DNA from: Heliocidaris erythrogramma
Taxonomy: Eukaryota; Echinodermata; Echinoidea; Camarodonta; Echinometridae
Length of the DNA stretch: 64,000 nt
NCBI GenBank assembly: GCA_025617745.1
Contig: CM046858.1
Span: forward strand, 36,163,119-36,227,118
Direction of reading: 5' to 3'
This document shows positions 55,690-64,000 of the stretch, piece by piece. Within the stretch, counting starts at the first letter, position 1. Each line of letters opens with the position of its first letter. The position numbers were made by a program, and so were the translations under genes. A model generated the notes under the pieces. It worked only from the letters and a program-made list of their open reading frames with translations, had not been told where the DNA came from and ran no database searches.

Positions 55690-57957
55690 ATGGATTCGGA
55701 AGAAGAAGCAGCTAGGTCAAGGAGACCTGCTTCTTCCGAAGAGTCGTCTAGCAAGACGACTCGGCCTTCCAGAACTCCCCCGAGTACTGCGGTACACGGG
55801 GGAGGGAGGAGGGCTAAGGGTAAGTTGCCTAGTGGTGTTTCCTTGCAGAGTTTGCCAGTCTCGGAGCTTGCGGCTTCGGGACGGGTGGCGTTAACTGAAT
55901 CGGGATTGTCAACTCCGAAGCCCGTGGTTTCGGGGTGGGTGGCGTCAGATTCTAGTGGTTTGGATATCTCGAATCCAATCCCCCGGTCGCTGAGACCAGA
56001 GGGGGGGGGGGGGGGGCTGTTGTTTCCCGTACGGTAGCGTTCACTCGCTCTGATCCGTTAGGGGAGACGCGCCCCACTACTGCAGGGCAGCCCACGGGCT
56101 TAGTCCATGTTGGTCTGGGTTCTCAAACCCTAGCCCCCGGCAAACGCCATATGGGGGAACGAGTACTTCCTGGGCTGTCTACATTGCCAGCTAATGGGAA
56201 TGCTCGAGCTAACAATTATGGACGCTCTTCGGAGCAACAGGTGTTTTCACCTGAGTGCGTGACTACTAGTGCTCCCCTATTGCTGCTTTCGAGCGGTCCA
56301 ATAGCGGGTTCACACGCCTTTAGTAGTCATCGGGCACATACCGAGTCATCTCGGTCTGCCCACGCACTGGGAGCTTTTAGCTCCCAACCCAAGGCTACTG
56401 CATCTTCTTGCTTAGCCAATATGGGTGATTTGGGCGATTCTCTAGGCTTACGCCATGAGCGCTCCAATCCCTTTATGGGAAGTGAACGCCCCTCCGCGGA
56501 GGGATCGGTTTGTGTTTCCGAAGAGGCTTCGGGGACCCGAACGAATCCGATTAAGCGTTCTAAGAAAAGGGTTTCGGCTACGACTTTTGTCGAGCCAGCC
56601 AAGAAAAAGGCCAAGAAGAAGGCAAAAAGTGGCAAGGCTTTGCCGGCCTCTTGCCCGTCTGACCTGGCTAACCCAGCTAGCTCCTCTCAAGCTGACATGT
56701 TCAGTATGATGCGGGCTTTTGCTCAGAATCAGGGTTGGTCCTTTGTACCGGCTACTTCAACCCTGACTTCTGTCCCTATTCAGGGATCTCGCCTTGAGTC
56801 TAATCAGCCTTTTGTGATTGATTCCTCTTTGTCTGAGTCGGATTCGCATGTGCCTCCTATTCCCGCGGCCCTTGGGGCTCCGCCGGGCGAGGAGACTTTT
56901 GTTGAACCATGCGAGGCTCTGCCTGCGGAGGCCTTTGTTAGTGCTCCTTTGTCTCATTCCACTCGGGTGGAACCAGATTCGGATGTGGCTTCTCAAGCTT
57001 CGGTTCCCGAATCGCTTGGGCAGGCGGAGTCTCAATCGCTTGCTCTTCGCGGGGTAGAAGCGATTGCTTTGTTGTCCAAATATCTCCCTGAATTTCAGTC
57101 AACCCGCGCGCAGGGTTCGACTTCGCGTTGGAAATTTAAGCAGCAGGATTCCTCTGAGGGTATCGCTCTTGAGGAGGTTTTCAAGCTGGAGTATGACCGC
57201 ATTGAGGCCGCGCTGTTGATTAAGCGCTCTAATGCGGTCAAGGGTAAGGCCTTTTGCCTTTTGTTCTCAGGACCAAGACAGCTTTTTTAAGGCTAAGACT
57301 CTGTCTCCTGAGATTTTGGAGGTTGGTCGTCGCTTACGGGCGACTAATCCGCTTACCTCCGCCGCTTTCAAGGCGGAGGATAAGATCTGGTCTAATATTG
57401 AAAGCCAGGTTAGGTCGGGGATGCGTTTGTCGGCGTTTCAAGGGTTTCTCTCCGACCTTAGGTCCAGGGCGGAGGAGTTGAATGTTACCGATGGTGACAA
57501 GCTGATTATTGACGACCTGTTGCATACTCTTTTTTGTCTGCAGTGGTCGCAGCTTTCCACCGCAGCTGCTTCGGCTACGTTCCGTCGCAGGACCTCGGCT
57601 CTCTCGGCACTGGGTGTTAGAGAGTCGGGCATTGCTCAACTTCTCCGAGATGTTCCGTCTCGGGGTCTTTCGCTTTTTGGTGGTAAATTCGCTACGGTTT
57701 TTCAGAGAGAGATCGATGCGCGTAAGCAGATCTCGGATATGACTAAGCAGTTTCACACTAGCTCTAAGCCAACGCGGGCCCCTGTTCAGCGTAGACCTGC
57801 TGGTCCCGTTTCGGGTCAACGCAGTCGCGTGTCTAGGGTCCCGCCTCCTGAGCCACAGCCAGCTCCTTCTCGTGGGAGAGGGAGTCGTGGCAGGGGCATT
57901 TCGAGAGGTACTCGTGGTAAGGCGATGGCTTCGCAGAAGGCCAAGCCTGGGTTTTGA
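55690..57957 (+). pseudogene. DIRS gag-like protein, two frameshifts
   Basis: The putative nucleocapsid-like protein starts MDSEEEAARSRRPASSEESS. The frame breaks first in a run of about 14 G (56003-56016), after which reading continues through MGERVLPGLSTLPANGNAR (56151 on). It breaks again near 57260-57280 (from AFCLLFS to DQDSFFKAKTLSPEILEVG). The body is Ser/Pro-rich with a basic KRSKKRVS...KKKAKKKAKSGK stretch. The C-terminus is an RG-rich tail (SRGRGSRGRGISRGTRG) that could bind nucleic acid, ending at 57957. It is called gag by position; no family domain is recognisable. Confidence 0.75.
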
Positions 57958-58283
57958 TGTTTTTTCCCCGAGCGCTTGTTCAACCGAATGTGGTAGGTGG
58001 CCGTCTTCACGCGTTTCTCCCCGCTTGGGAGGCCATCTCCGGGACGCGTTTGTTCTCTCCGTCGTGCGAGACGGATTCTTCATAGATCTTTGCGATTCGC
58101 TCCCCGAAGGGGCTATAAGAATTCGGTCACCTCCCATGTCTGCCCTGTCTCGATCTCATGCTTCAAAGGAGATCGAGTCTCTTTTGGAAAAGAGGGCTAT
58201 AGAAAGGGTAAGAGACAGGCCGTCTCTTTCCCTTTCTCCAATATTTGTTATTCCCAAGCGCTCGGGAAAACTTCGTTTTGAAC
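57958..58283 (+). pseudogene. DIRS polymerase N-terminal part, interrupted
   Basis: Segments VGGRLHAFLPAWEAISGTR and, one frame over after a probable one-base loss near 58045, FVLSVVRDGFFIDL, then MSALSRSHASKEIESLLEKR and PSLSLSPIFVIPKRSGKLRF. These lead into a reverse transcriptase palm. The sequence stops matching DIRS at about 58283, where the LINE begins, and resumes at 62222. Confidence 0.8.
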
Positions 58284-58648
58284 GCTCCCATCGAATCTCT
58301 TCTAAGAAAAGGGATGAGGGGGTCATTCAGGAAGGTGTGAAAACCCGATCATCCGCGCGAACTGACAAGCAAAAGGAACCAAGCCCACGTCCTATTATTG
58401 TCAAATTTGTAAGTTACCGGACAAGGAGGACAATAATCATGAATCGTCGTCAACTGAAAGGAAAGAGAATGGGCATCGACGAAGACTTAACTAAGATTAA
58501 TGCTGCCCTCTTGCGGAAAACCAAAGAACTTTCCAAAGTTCTCTCAGCCTGGACGTCAGACGGTTGGGTCATTGCCCTACTGCCTGCGACCGGAGGAAAG
58601 ACTAGGAAAAAACTAATTACTTGTGAAGAAGACTTAAACATGATATGA
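58284..58648 (+). pseudogene. LINE B ORF1 C-terminal part, fused in frame to DIRS
   Basis: Encodes ERSHRISSKKRDEGVIQEG, then EPSPRPIIVKFVSYRTRRTI, RRQLKGKRMGIDEDLTKINA and ALLRKTKELSKVLSAWTSDG, ending EEDLNMI. ERSHRI followed by RPIIVKF and a KLKG.....EDLT pattern is typical of LINE ORF1 proteins that bind element RNA. The N-terminal part is missing. Because the preceding DIRS frame runs straight in, an ORF of 258 codons (57872-58648) appears intact but is a chimera of two elements. Confidence 0.82.
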
Positions 58649-58878
58649 TGAACTCTCTATGTTATATTTATATATTATACTCATTGATGCATTCCAGAGT
58701 CATCCTCTTAATTATTTTCACGTATTTATTATTAGTAAACTGTATAATTTTCTTCGCTAATTATATTGTATATATTTTAATGTAATTATGTATATATTTC
58801 CCATATGTTTCACAGGGACTTTCCCTTACATTTCTCTACTATTCCGTGTCATAATAATGTGTTTACTTAACACATCAA

Positions 58879-61830
58879 ATGTATATCATGATGTCTGATA
58901 CAAACATTTTTGGAGAAACTTCATACTTTACAGTAGACAAATTCAATAAATGTAATTCAACATTTGATTATAAACAGCATCTATCAATTATGCATCTCAA
59001 CTGTCGTAGTCTAACAAAGAACTTCGACAATTTATCGTTATATTTAAATGATTTTGAAAGACAATTTAGTATAATAGCTTTGTCAGAAACATGGTTGAAT
59101 AAATCACATGCTAATCTGTGTTATCTTAGTAATTACTCATTTATAGGTCAGGAGAGAGAAAATAAACGTGGTGGTGGCGTTGGTTTCTACATTTTGAACA
59201 AACTAAATTTTAAGATAAAGAATAATCTCAATATAAGTAATGAATACTGTGAAGCAATGTTTGTACAAATCAATGACAGTTTGATTATTGGTTGTATATA
59301 TAGACCACCCGGTCAACCAGTAAATGAATTCTTAAGAATATTACAAAATATTTTGCATCTTATTCCACGTTCTATGTCATGCTATTTCTTTGGAGATTAT
59401 AACATAAATCTTACGTCATCTGAGGGAAATATCGTCAATAATGAATTTACAGATCTATATTCTTCGTTTTCATTTTGCCCAGTTATTAATAAACCCACCC
59501 GTATTACTAAATATTCTGTTACATTGATTGATAATATGTTTACAAATAGACCAGACATGGTTAAACAATGTGGTATTCTTCTTGGAGATATAAGTGATCA
59601 TCTACCGATATTTAGTATTATAACCTCTTATTGCTTGTCTTCAAATTGTGACTATGTAAATATATTTAAACATGTAATCAATGATTATAATATTGCTCAA
59701 TTTTGTAGACATTTAAAACATTTTGATTGGGATCTCCGTGAGACAAATGTAAATGATATGTTCAATGAATTTGTAGATAATTTCCTGGAGTTGTACAACA
59801 AGTGTTTCCCTCTCAGAAGATCAACAAATATTGCTAATCATAAGAATAAAACTTGGTTCACAAAAGAACTAAAAAGACTATGTAGGAAGAGACAAAAATT
59901 ATACAGAAAATTTATTTTGAATCGAACAGCAACAAATGAAAGAATTTATAAAATATTTCGTAATAAATGCACAAAGATTATACAAAAAACAAAACAACAA
60001 TTTTATAAATCTAAGTTCTGTGCTGCTACAGGTAATTCCAAGGCTACGTGGAAAGAAATAAATTCAATTTTGAATAGGAAAAAAAATCATAACGTGCCAA
60101 CAAAAATTGTGAATAATAATATTGCTGTAACTGATATAAAAGAAATAGCCTCTGGATTTAATGAATATTTTATTTCGATAGGCCCAAATTTACAAAATAA
60201 ACTACATGACACTCCAGGTACACGTAGTGAACAGTTTTCAAAATTTCTTTAAAATCCTTGTTCGTTTTCAATATTTTTTCAACCAATTTCTGAAAGTGAA
60301 ATTATATCTGTTGTTGAAAAATTAAAAAATGGTACTTCTTCTGGTTTTGACAATATAGATATAAAAGTTGTCAAAAAAATTATTCCGTTTATATGTAAAC
60401 CTCTATCTCTAATCTTTAACAAATCTATTTCTACAGGCATTGTACCAGATAAACTGAAGGTAGCTAAGGTTATACCCGTATTCAAAGCAGGGTCAAAAGA
60501 AACTATGACAAATTATAGGCCGATTTCTGTACTTACTGTTTTTACTAAGATAATTGAAAAATGTGTCTTCACCAGAATTTCAAAATTTTTATTTTCTCAC
60601 AAAATATTAAATGAAAATCAATTTGGATTTAGGGAGGGCCTTTCAACATCATTAGCAATTACAAAATTCACTCAAGAAATTACCAATTCCCTTGAAAGCA
60701 AACAAACAACGATAGGTGTTTTCTTAGATTTGTCAAAGGCATTTGACACGATGGACCATCATATTTTATTGCAAAAATTAAATCATTATGGTATACGGGG
60801 AATTCCTTATATATGGATTGAAAGCTATTTAAGTAATAGAAAACAATTTGTTACAATTAATTCAACCAAGTCCAATATGTTAGAAGTTGTGTGCGGTGTT
60901 CCGCAAGGTTCCATTCTCGGTCCCTTGTTATTTCTAATCTATATAAATGATATTCAGTGTTCATCAAATGTTTTAAACTTCATACAATTTGCTGATGATA
61001 CCAGTATTTTCTTCACTCACAACGATATTTCCTTTGTTACTAGAACACTAAATAATGAATTGCATAATGTATGTGAATGGTTAAAGTGTAACAAGTTAGT
61101 TATAAATATATCCAAAACTAATTTCATGGTTTTCAGTAATATGAAGTACAATATTGAGGACATAACACTCCATATGAATCAATTTCAATTGTTACATACA
61201 AATCATTCAAAATTTTTAGGTGTTCATATTGATGAATCTATGTCATGGAAGTATCACATAGGAGATATTTGTTCTAAAATTTCACAAGTAGTAGGTATAT
61301 TATATCGTTTACGAAATGTTCTGCCTGAAAAAATACTTCTAACTATTTATAACACTTTGTTTCTGCCTCACATATCTTACTGCAACATTAATTGGGCTGG
61401 ATGCCCAAAGTCATATTCGGATAGATTGTTTAAATTACAGAAAAGAGCCATTCGCTTGATAACAAAATCTTCATACACCGCTCATTCTGCTCCTTTATAT
61501 TTCAGGCTCAAGGTTTTAAACTTGTACGATATAAGGCAGTTACAAACTGGTATCTTTATGTACAAATGTAAACATAACTTACTTCCTCTTTACATTACTG
61601 CCATGTTTCCTATAAATGCTACCATTCATTCTTATCAAACTCGGTCTGCTAATGATTTTCACTTCCCCAAAATACGAACATCATATGCAAAATCTACTTT
61701 ATGTTTTACCGGACCAAAATTGTGGAGTTCCTTACCCAACGATATAAAAAACTCAGTGTCGCTCCAATGCTTTAAACGCAATCTTAAAAATTACATGATA
61801 AATAAATATCAGGATCAGCAAAATTATTAG
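58879..61830 (+). pseudogene. LINE B endonuclease-reverse transcriptase, single premature stop
   Basis: One reading frame of about 984 codons with one in-frame TAA at 60250-60252, just after QFSKFL. Endonuclease: IMHLNCRSLTKNFDNL, ALSETWLNKS, NKRGGGVGFYI, GCIYRPPGQPVNEF, FFGDYNINLTS, GDISDHLPIFSI. Reverse transcriptase: KVAKVIPVFKAG, NYRPISVLTVFTKIIEKC, NQFGFREGLST, FLDLSKAFDTMDHHIL, GVPQGSILGPLLFLIYIND and the catalytic FADDTS. The C-terminal region ends at 61830. The frame before and after the stop is the same, so a single substitution separates this copy from a complete protein. It is longer and less damaged than LINE A. Confidence 0.93.
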
Positions 61831-62220
61831 TAGAGATCTTAACATGTTTTGTCCCTTTCATTTCTTAATTAATCATCTTTTACTGATGGAAATGACTAGA
61901 TTTGTTTTATAATCGTTATATTTACATAAACATTGTATTTAATTTAATACTATATACTGGGTGCTGATGTACTTAAGACTCTTTTCGGTCTTCCTGTTGG
62001 CTCCCTCCACAATAATAAGGTGTATCATTACATTTGATTCATTTCTGTTTCATGCTACAGATCAATGTCATCGCAATTGTATTTTGTTCGTTTGAAAGTA
62101 GTACTGTTACCTTGTTTTATACATTTGTTTATTTGATATGTACTTTTATGTACTCTATGATGTATTTTATTGTTGTGGAAAATAAATGAATTGAATTGAA
62201 AAATTGAATTGAATTGAACC
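61831..62220 (+). other. LINE B 3' UTR and pentanucleotide tail
   Basis: Non-coding. It ends GGAAAATAAATGAATTGAAT followed by GAATT repeats. The AATAAAT plus TTGAA-type repeat arrangement parallels the tail of LINE A. Confidence 0.8.
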
Positions 62221-62224
62221 TAAA

Positions 62225-63840
62225 AAGGATAAACAAATTTATTCCTCCGGTTCATTTTTAGGATGGAGACTCTTGCCTCCATTCTTCCGTTGATAAAAAG
62301 GGAAGACTACGCGGTCTCGATAGATCTCAAGGACGCGTACTTTCACATTCCCATTCATCGCGCATCTCGCGATCTTCTGGGGTTCTCCTTCCTCTCGGAG
62401 ACTTATCGTTTTCGGGCTCTTCCCTTCGGGCTGCGCCCGGCCCCTCGGGTTTTTACTCAAGTTGTAGCGGTGCTAGCGGCCTTTCTGAGGCGTCGCGGCC
62501 TGCGGTTGTTTTGTTACCTGGACGATTGGCTTCTCCTTGCGGAGTCGCGCGATCGTTTGTTGGACGAGACTCGTTTGCTCGTCTCTCTTACTCAAGACTT
62601 AGGTTTCCTAATAAATTGGGAAAAGTCAGAGTTAGTCCCCACTCGCAGCCCAGTTTTTCTGGGGGCGGTGTTAGACATAAGGAATCAGTTAGCTCGGCCC
62701 AGTCGAGACAGGATTCTCACCATTGTCTCTGCGGCTCGCAAGCTCTTGCTGGCCAGAAGAGTCTCGGCCAGACAGTGGCTTCAGTTTCTAGGTTATCTAG
62801 CCAGTCTAGTCGATGTTTTAGAGGACTGCCGGCTCCTCATGAGACCCTTTCAGAGACATCTCCTCAGGTTCTTCAAGCCGGGAAAAGACTCTCTTTTGGT
62901 CTGGATTCCAGTACCAGTAAAGATCAAGTCTCTTCTCGCTTGTTGGACGAGCGAGGTGTTTCTCGCGCGAGGCAGGTCCTTCTCTGCCCCTCTTCCGTCG
63001 ATATCGGTTTCGACGGACGCCTCTCGGTTGGGGTGGGGAGGACACTGCAACGGCAGCACGGTTGCGGGGGATTGGTCTCATCTTGGGACTCTTCCTCATA
63101 TCAATGTCCTGGAGTTTATGGCAGTTCTGTTGACCTTGCTCCATTTCAGAAGTCGACTTCTCAGTCGTTCGGTTCTGATTCTCACGGACAATGTTACTGT
63201 GGCGGCATATATCAATCGGCAGGGAGGCACTCGTTCGGTTGCCCTGAATGCCCTAGCAGCTCAGCTGTGGAGGTGGTGTCGTCGCATGGCAATCACACCC
63301 GTGGCCTCTTTCATCCCCGGTCGGGAAAACCTCATTGCGGATTTTCTGTCCCGGGGCAGGTATCTTCCATCGGAATGGATGCTCCATCCGGAGGTATTTT
63401 GCCGCATTCGCAGTTGCCTAGGTCCACTGGAAGTGGATCTATTTGCGTCGGTGCTAAATCACCAGCTGCCGAAGTATTGCTCCCGTGTTCGCGATCAGGG
63501 AGCATGGGCTCTCGATGCTTTCTCCCTCAGCTGGGAGAACCTTCAGGGATTCGCCTTTCCTCCCTTCCAACTGATTCCGCGTGTCTTGCGGAAAATCAGG
63601 GAAGATCGGGCGAGGGTGCTTGTAATAGCTCCCTTTTGGCCCAGGAGGAATTGGTTTCCGGAACTTATGAGCCTTCTAAGGGCTCAACCGTTAGTTCTCC
63701 CGTTAAGAGCGGATCTGGTGTTACAGCCCCTATCGGGGATTCTTCACCACAATCCGGAGTCTCTTCATTTGACTGCTTGGCCCCTGTCAGGGAATCTGCA
63801 AGACAGTCGGGTCTCTCTGATAGAGCCGCGGACTTTTTAA
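62225..63840 (+). pseudogene. DIRS reverse transcriptase / RNase H, C-terminal part
   Basis: Reading resumes with LKRINKFIPPVHF, shifts frame in a T5 run (62255-62259), then METLASILPLIKREDYAVSI (62263). Reverse transcriptase motifs: DLKDAYFHIPIH, FRALPFGLRPAPRVF, LFCYLDDWLLLA (catalytic DD) and LGFLINWEKSELVP. RNase H: VSTDASRLGWGGH, HINVLEFMAVLLTL, ILTDNVTVAAYINRQGGT and FIPGRENLIADFLSRG. The following conserved DIRS region includes VDLFASVLNHQLPKYCSR, WALDAFSLSW and VIAPFWPRRNWFPELMSLL. The frame itself is open to TAA at 63840, but it is severed from its N-terminus by LINE B. Confidence 0.93.
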
Positions 63841-64000
63841 TGTCCAGTCGTAGGGTTTCTACTAGGGAAATTTACAATTCCCGTCTCTCGGTCTTTTTCC
63901 TTTGGTGCAAAGAGAGAAATCAAACCCCTTCTAAGGCTCCTATTGGTTCAATTGCGGATTTCTTAATCTCGTTATTTGACAAAGGGAGATCTATTTCCAC
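63780..64000 (+). CDS. DIRS tyrosine recombinase, N-terminal part (cut by window end)
   Basis: In the frame one base behind the RNase H ORF, and overlapping its end, the sequence is open through ESARQSGLSDRAADFLMSSR, RVSTREIYNSRLSVFFLWCK and ERNQTPSKAPIGSIADFLIS to the window edge. The S.RT...Y...W..F..WC......P......VADFL..L pattern is the N-terminal helical domain of DIRS tyrosine recombinases. The catalytic R-H-R-Y residues would lie beyond 64000. An ATG is at 63840, though an upstream overlapping start is usual in this group. Confidence 0.8.

Larger units (their letters stand above)
58280..62220 (+). mobile_element. CR1/Jockey-type LINE, nearly intact (LINE B), inside DIRS
   Basis: 5'-truncated within ORF1, then a spacer, the endonuclease/reverse transcriptase ORF, a 3' UTR and a tail of GAATT repeats ending near 62220. 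TTGAAC occurs at 58278-58283 and at the tail/DIRS junction (about 62214-62219), a possible short target duplication that overlaps the tail. Its protein is related to LINE A (690-4350) but clearly a different lineage. Confidence 0.92.
55130..64000 (+). mobile_element. DIRS-type retroelement, split by a LINE and running off the window
   Basis: Layout: leader (about 55130-55689), gag-like ORFs (55690-57957), reverse transcriptase N-part (to about 58283), LINE insertion (58280-62220), reverse transcriptase/RNase H (62225-63840) and the start of a tyrosine recombinase (63780 to the edge). This order, with a recombinase in place of a DDE integrase, defines DIRS elements. GC content is much higher than in the flanks. 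The left boundary is a guess because the right terminal repeat is outside the window. At least four frameshifts mark it as inactive. Confidence 0.9.

Noticed and set aside
56327..57035. Minus-strand ORFs in the DIRS gag region (up to 102 codons) and the long minus ORF 57334-58137
   Set aside because: Arg/Pro/Leu-rich shadow frames of GC-rich plus-strand coding sequence, with no motifs of their own.
57872..58648. 258-codon ORF as a novel gene
   Set aside because: Its first part is DIRS polymerase and its second part LINE ORF1; the continuity is an accident of the insertion.

Overview
This is metazoan nuclear DNA: AT-rich, with intron-split genes, long introns, many microsatellites and a dense layer of nested transposable elements. 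The element set points to a marine deuterostome, most likely an echinoderm and perhaps a sea urchin. It combines CR1/Jockey-type LINEs with pentanucleotide tails, a Penelope-like element, a DIRS-type tyrosine-recombinase retroelement, fold-back MITEs with a 'CTGATTGGCTGAGAGCA' core, and CAGGGGCGGATCC-type termini. That species assignment is inference; no sequence search was run.

Two host genes are supported, both on the minus strand. A transmembrane-type prolyl 4-hydroxylase (P4HTM-like) spans 12715-39628 in nine recognisable coding exons. The exons chain in phase, except that one short exon was not found between 23564 and 26717. The reconstructed protein has an N-terminal hydrophobic signal or anchor, two canonical EF-hands, a 2-oxoglutarate/Fe(II) dioxygenase core (HxD, distal His and Lys all present) and a C-terminal KDEL. 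Upstream of it, a divergent alpha-tubulin gene has coding exons at 44153-45279 and 45540-45798, and a first exon at about 52060 holding only the initiator ATG followed directly by a splice donor.

The rest is mobile or repetitive. A CR1/Jockey-type LINE (about 690-4350) sits in a degenerate TTCGGAATTATGAAC repeat. A LINE relic follows at 4965-6330. A Penelope-like element (7196-10475, minus) is flanked by two 159-bp pseudo-LTRs and carries a hammerhead-ribozyme-like motif. Older LINE relics lie at 11690-12110 and 15858-16212. The introns of the hydroxylase gene hold many MITEs: TTAA-flanked, TA-flanked, hAT-like with an 8-bp duplication, and Harbinger-like with TAA. One intron also holds a Tc1/mariner-like inverted-repeat element enclosing a tandem array of 290-bp tRNA-like units.

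From about 55130 to the right edge is a DIRS-type element on the plus strand (gag-like ORFs, reverse transcriptase/RNase H, start of a tyrosine recombinase). Its reverse transcriptase is split by a nearly intact LINE at 58280-62220. The first stretch of that LINE (ORF1 C-terminus) happens to be in frame with the DIRS polymerase, giving a misleading chimeric ORF.

I did not find a credible new multi-gene system. The observations most worth following are the hammerhead-like motif, the MITE family whose arms vary while staying complementary around a fixed CCAAT-type core, the tRNA-like tandem array, the KDEL-ended P4HTM-like protein with its unlocated exon, and the alpha-tubulin with an expanded K40 loop.
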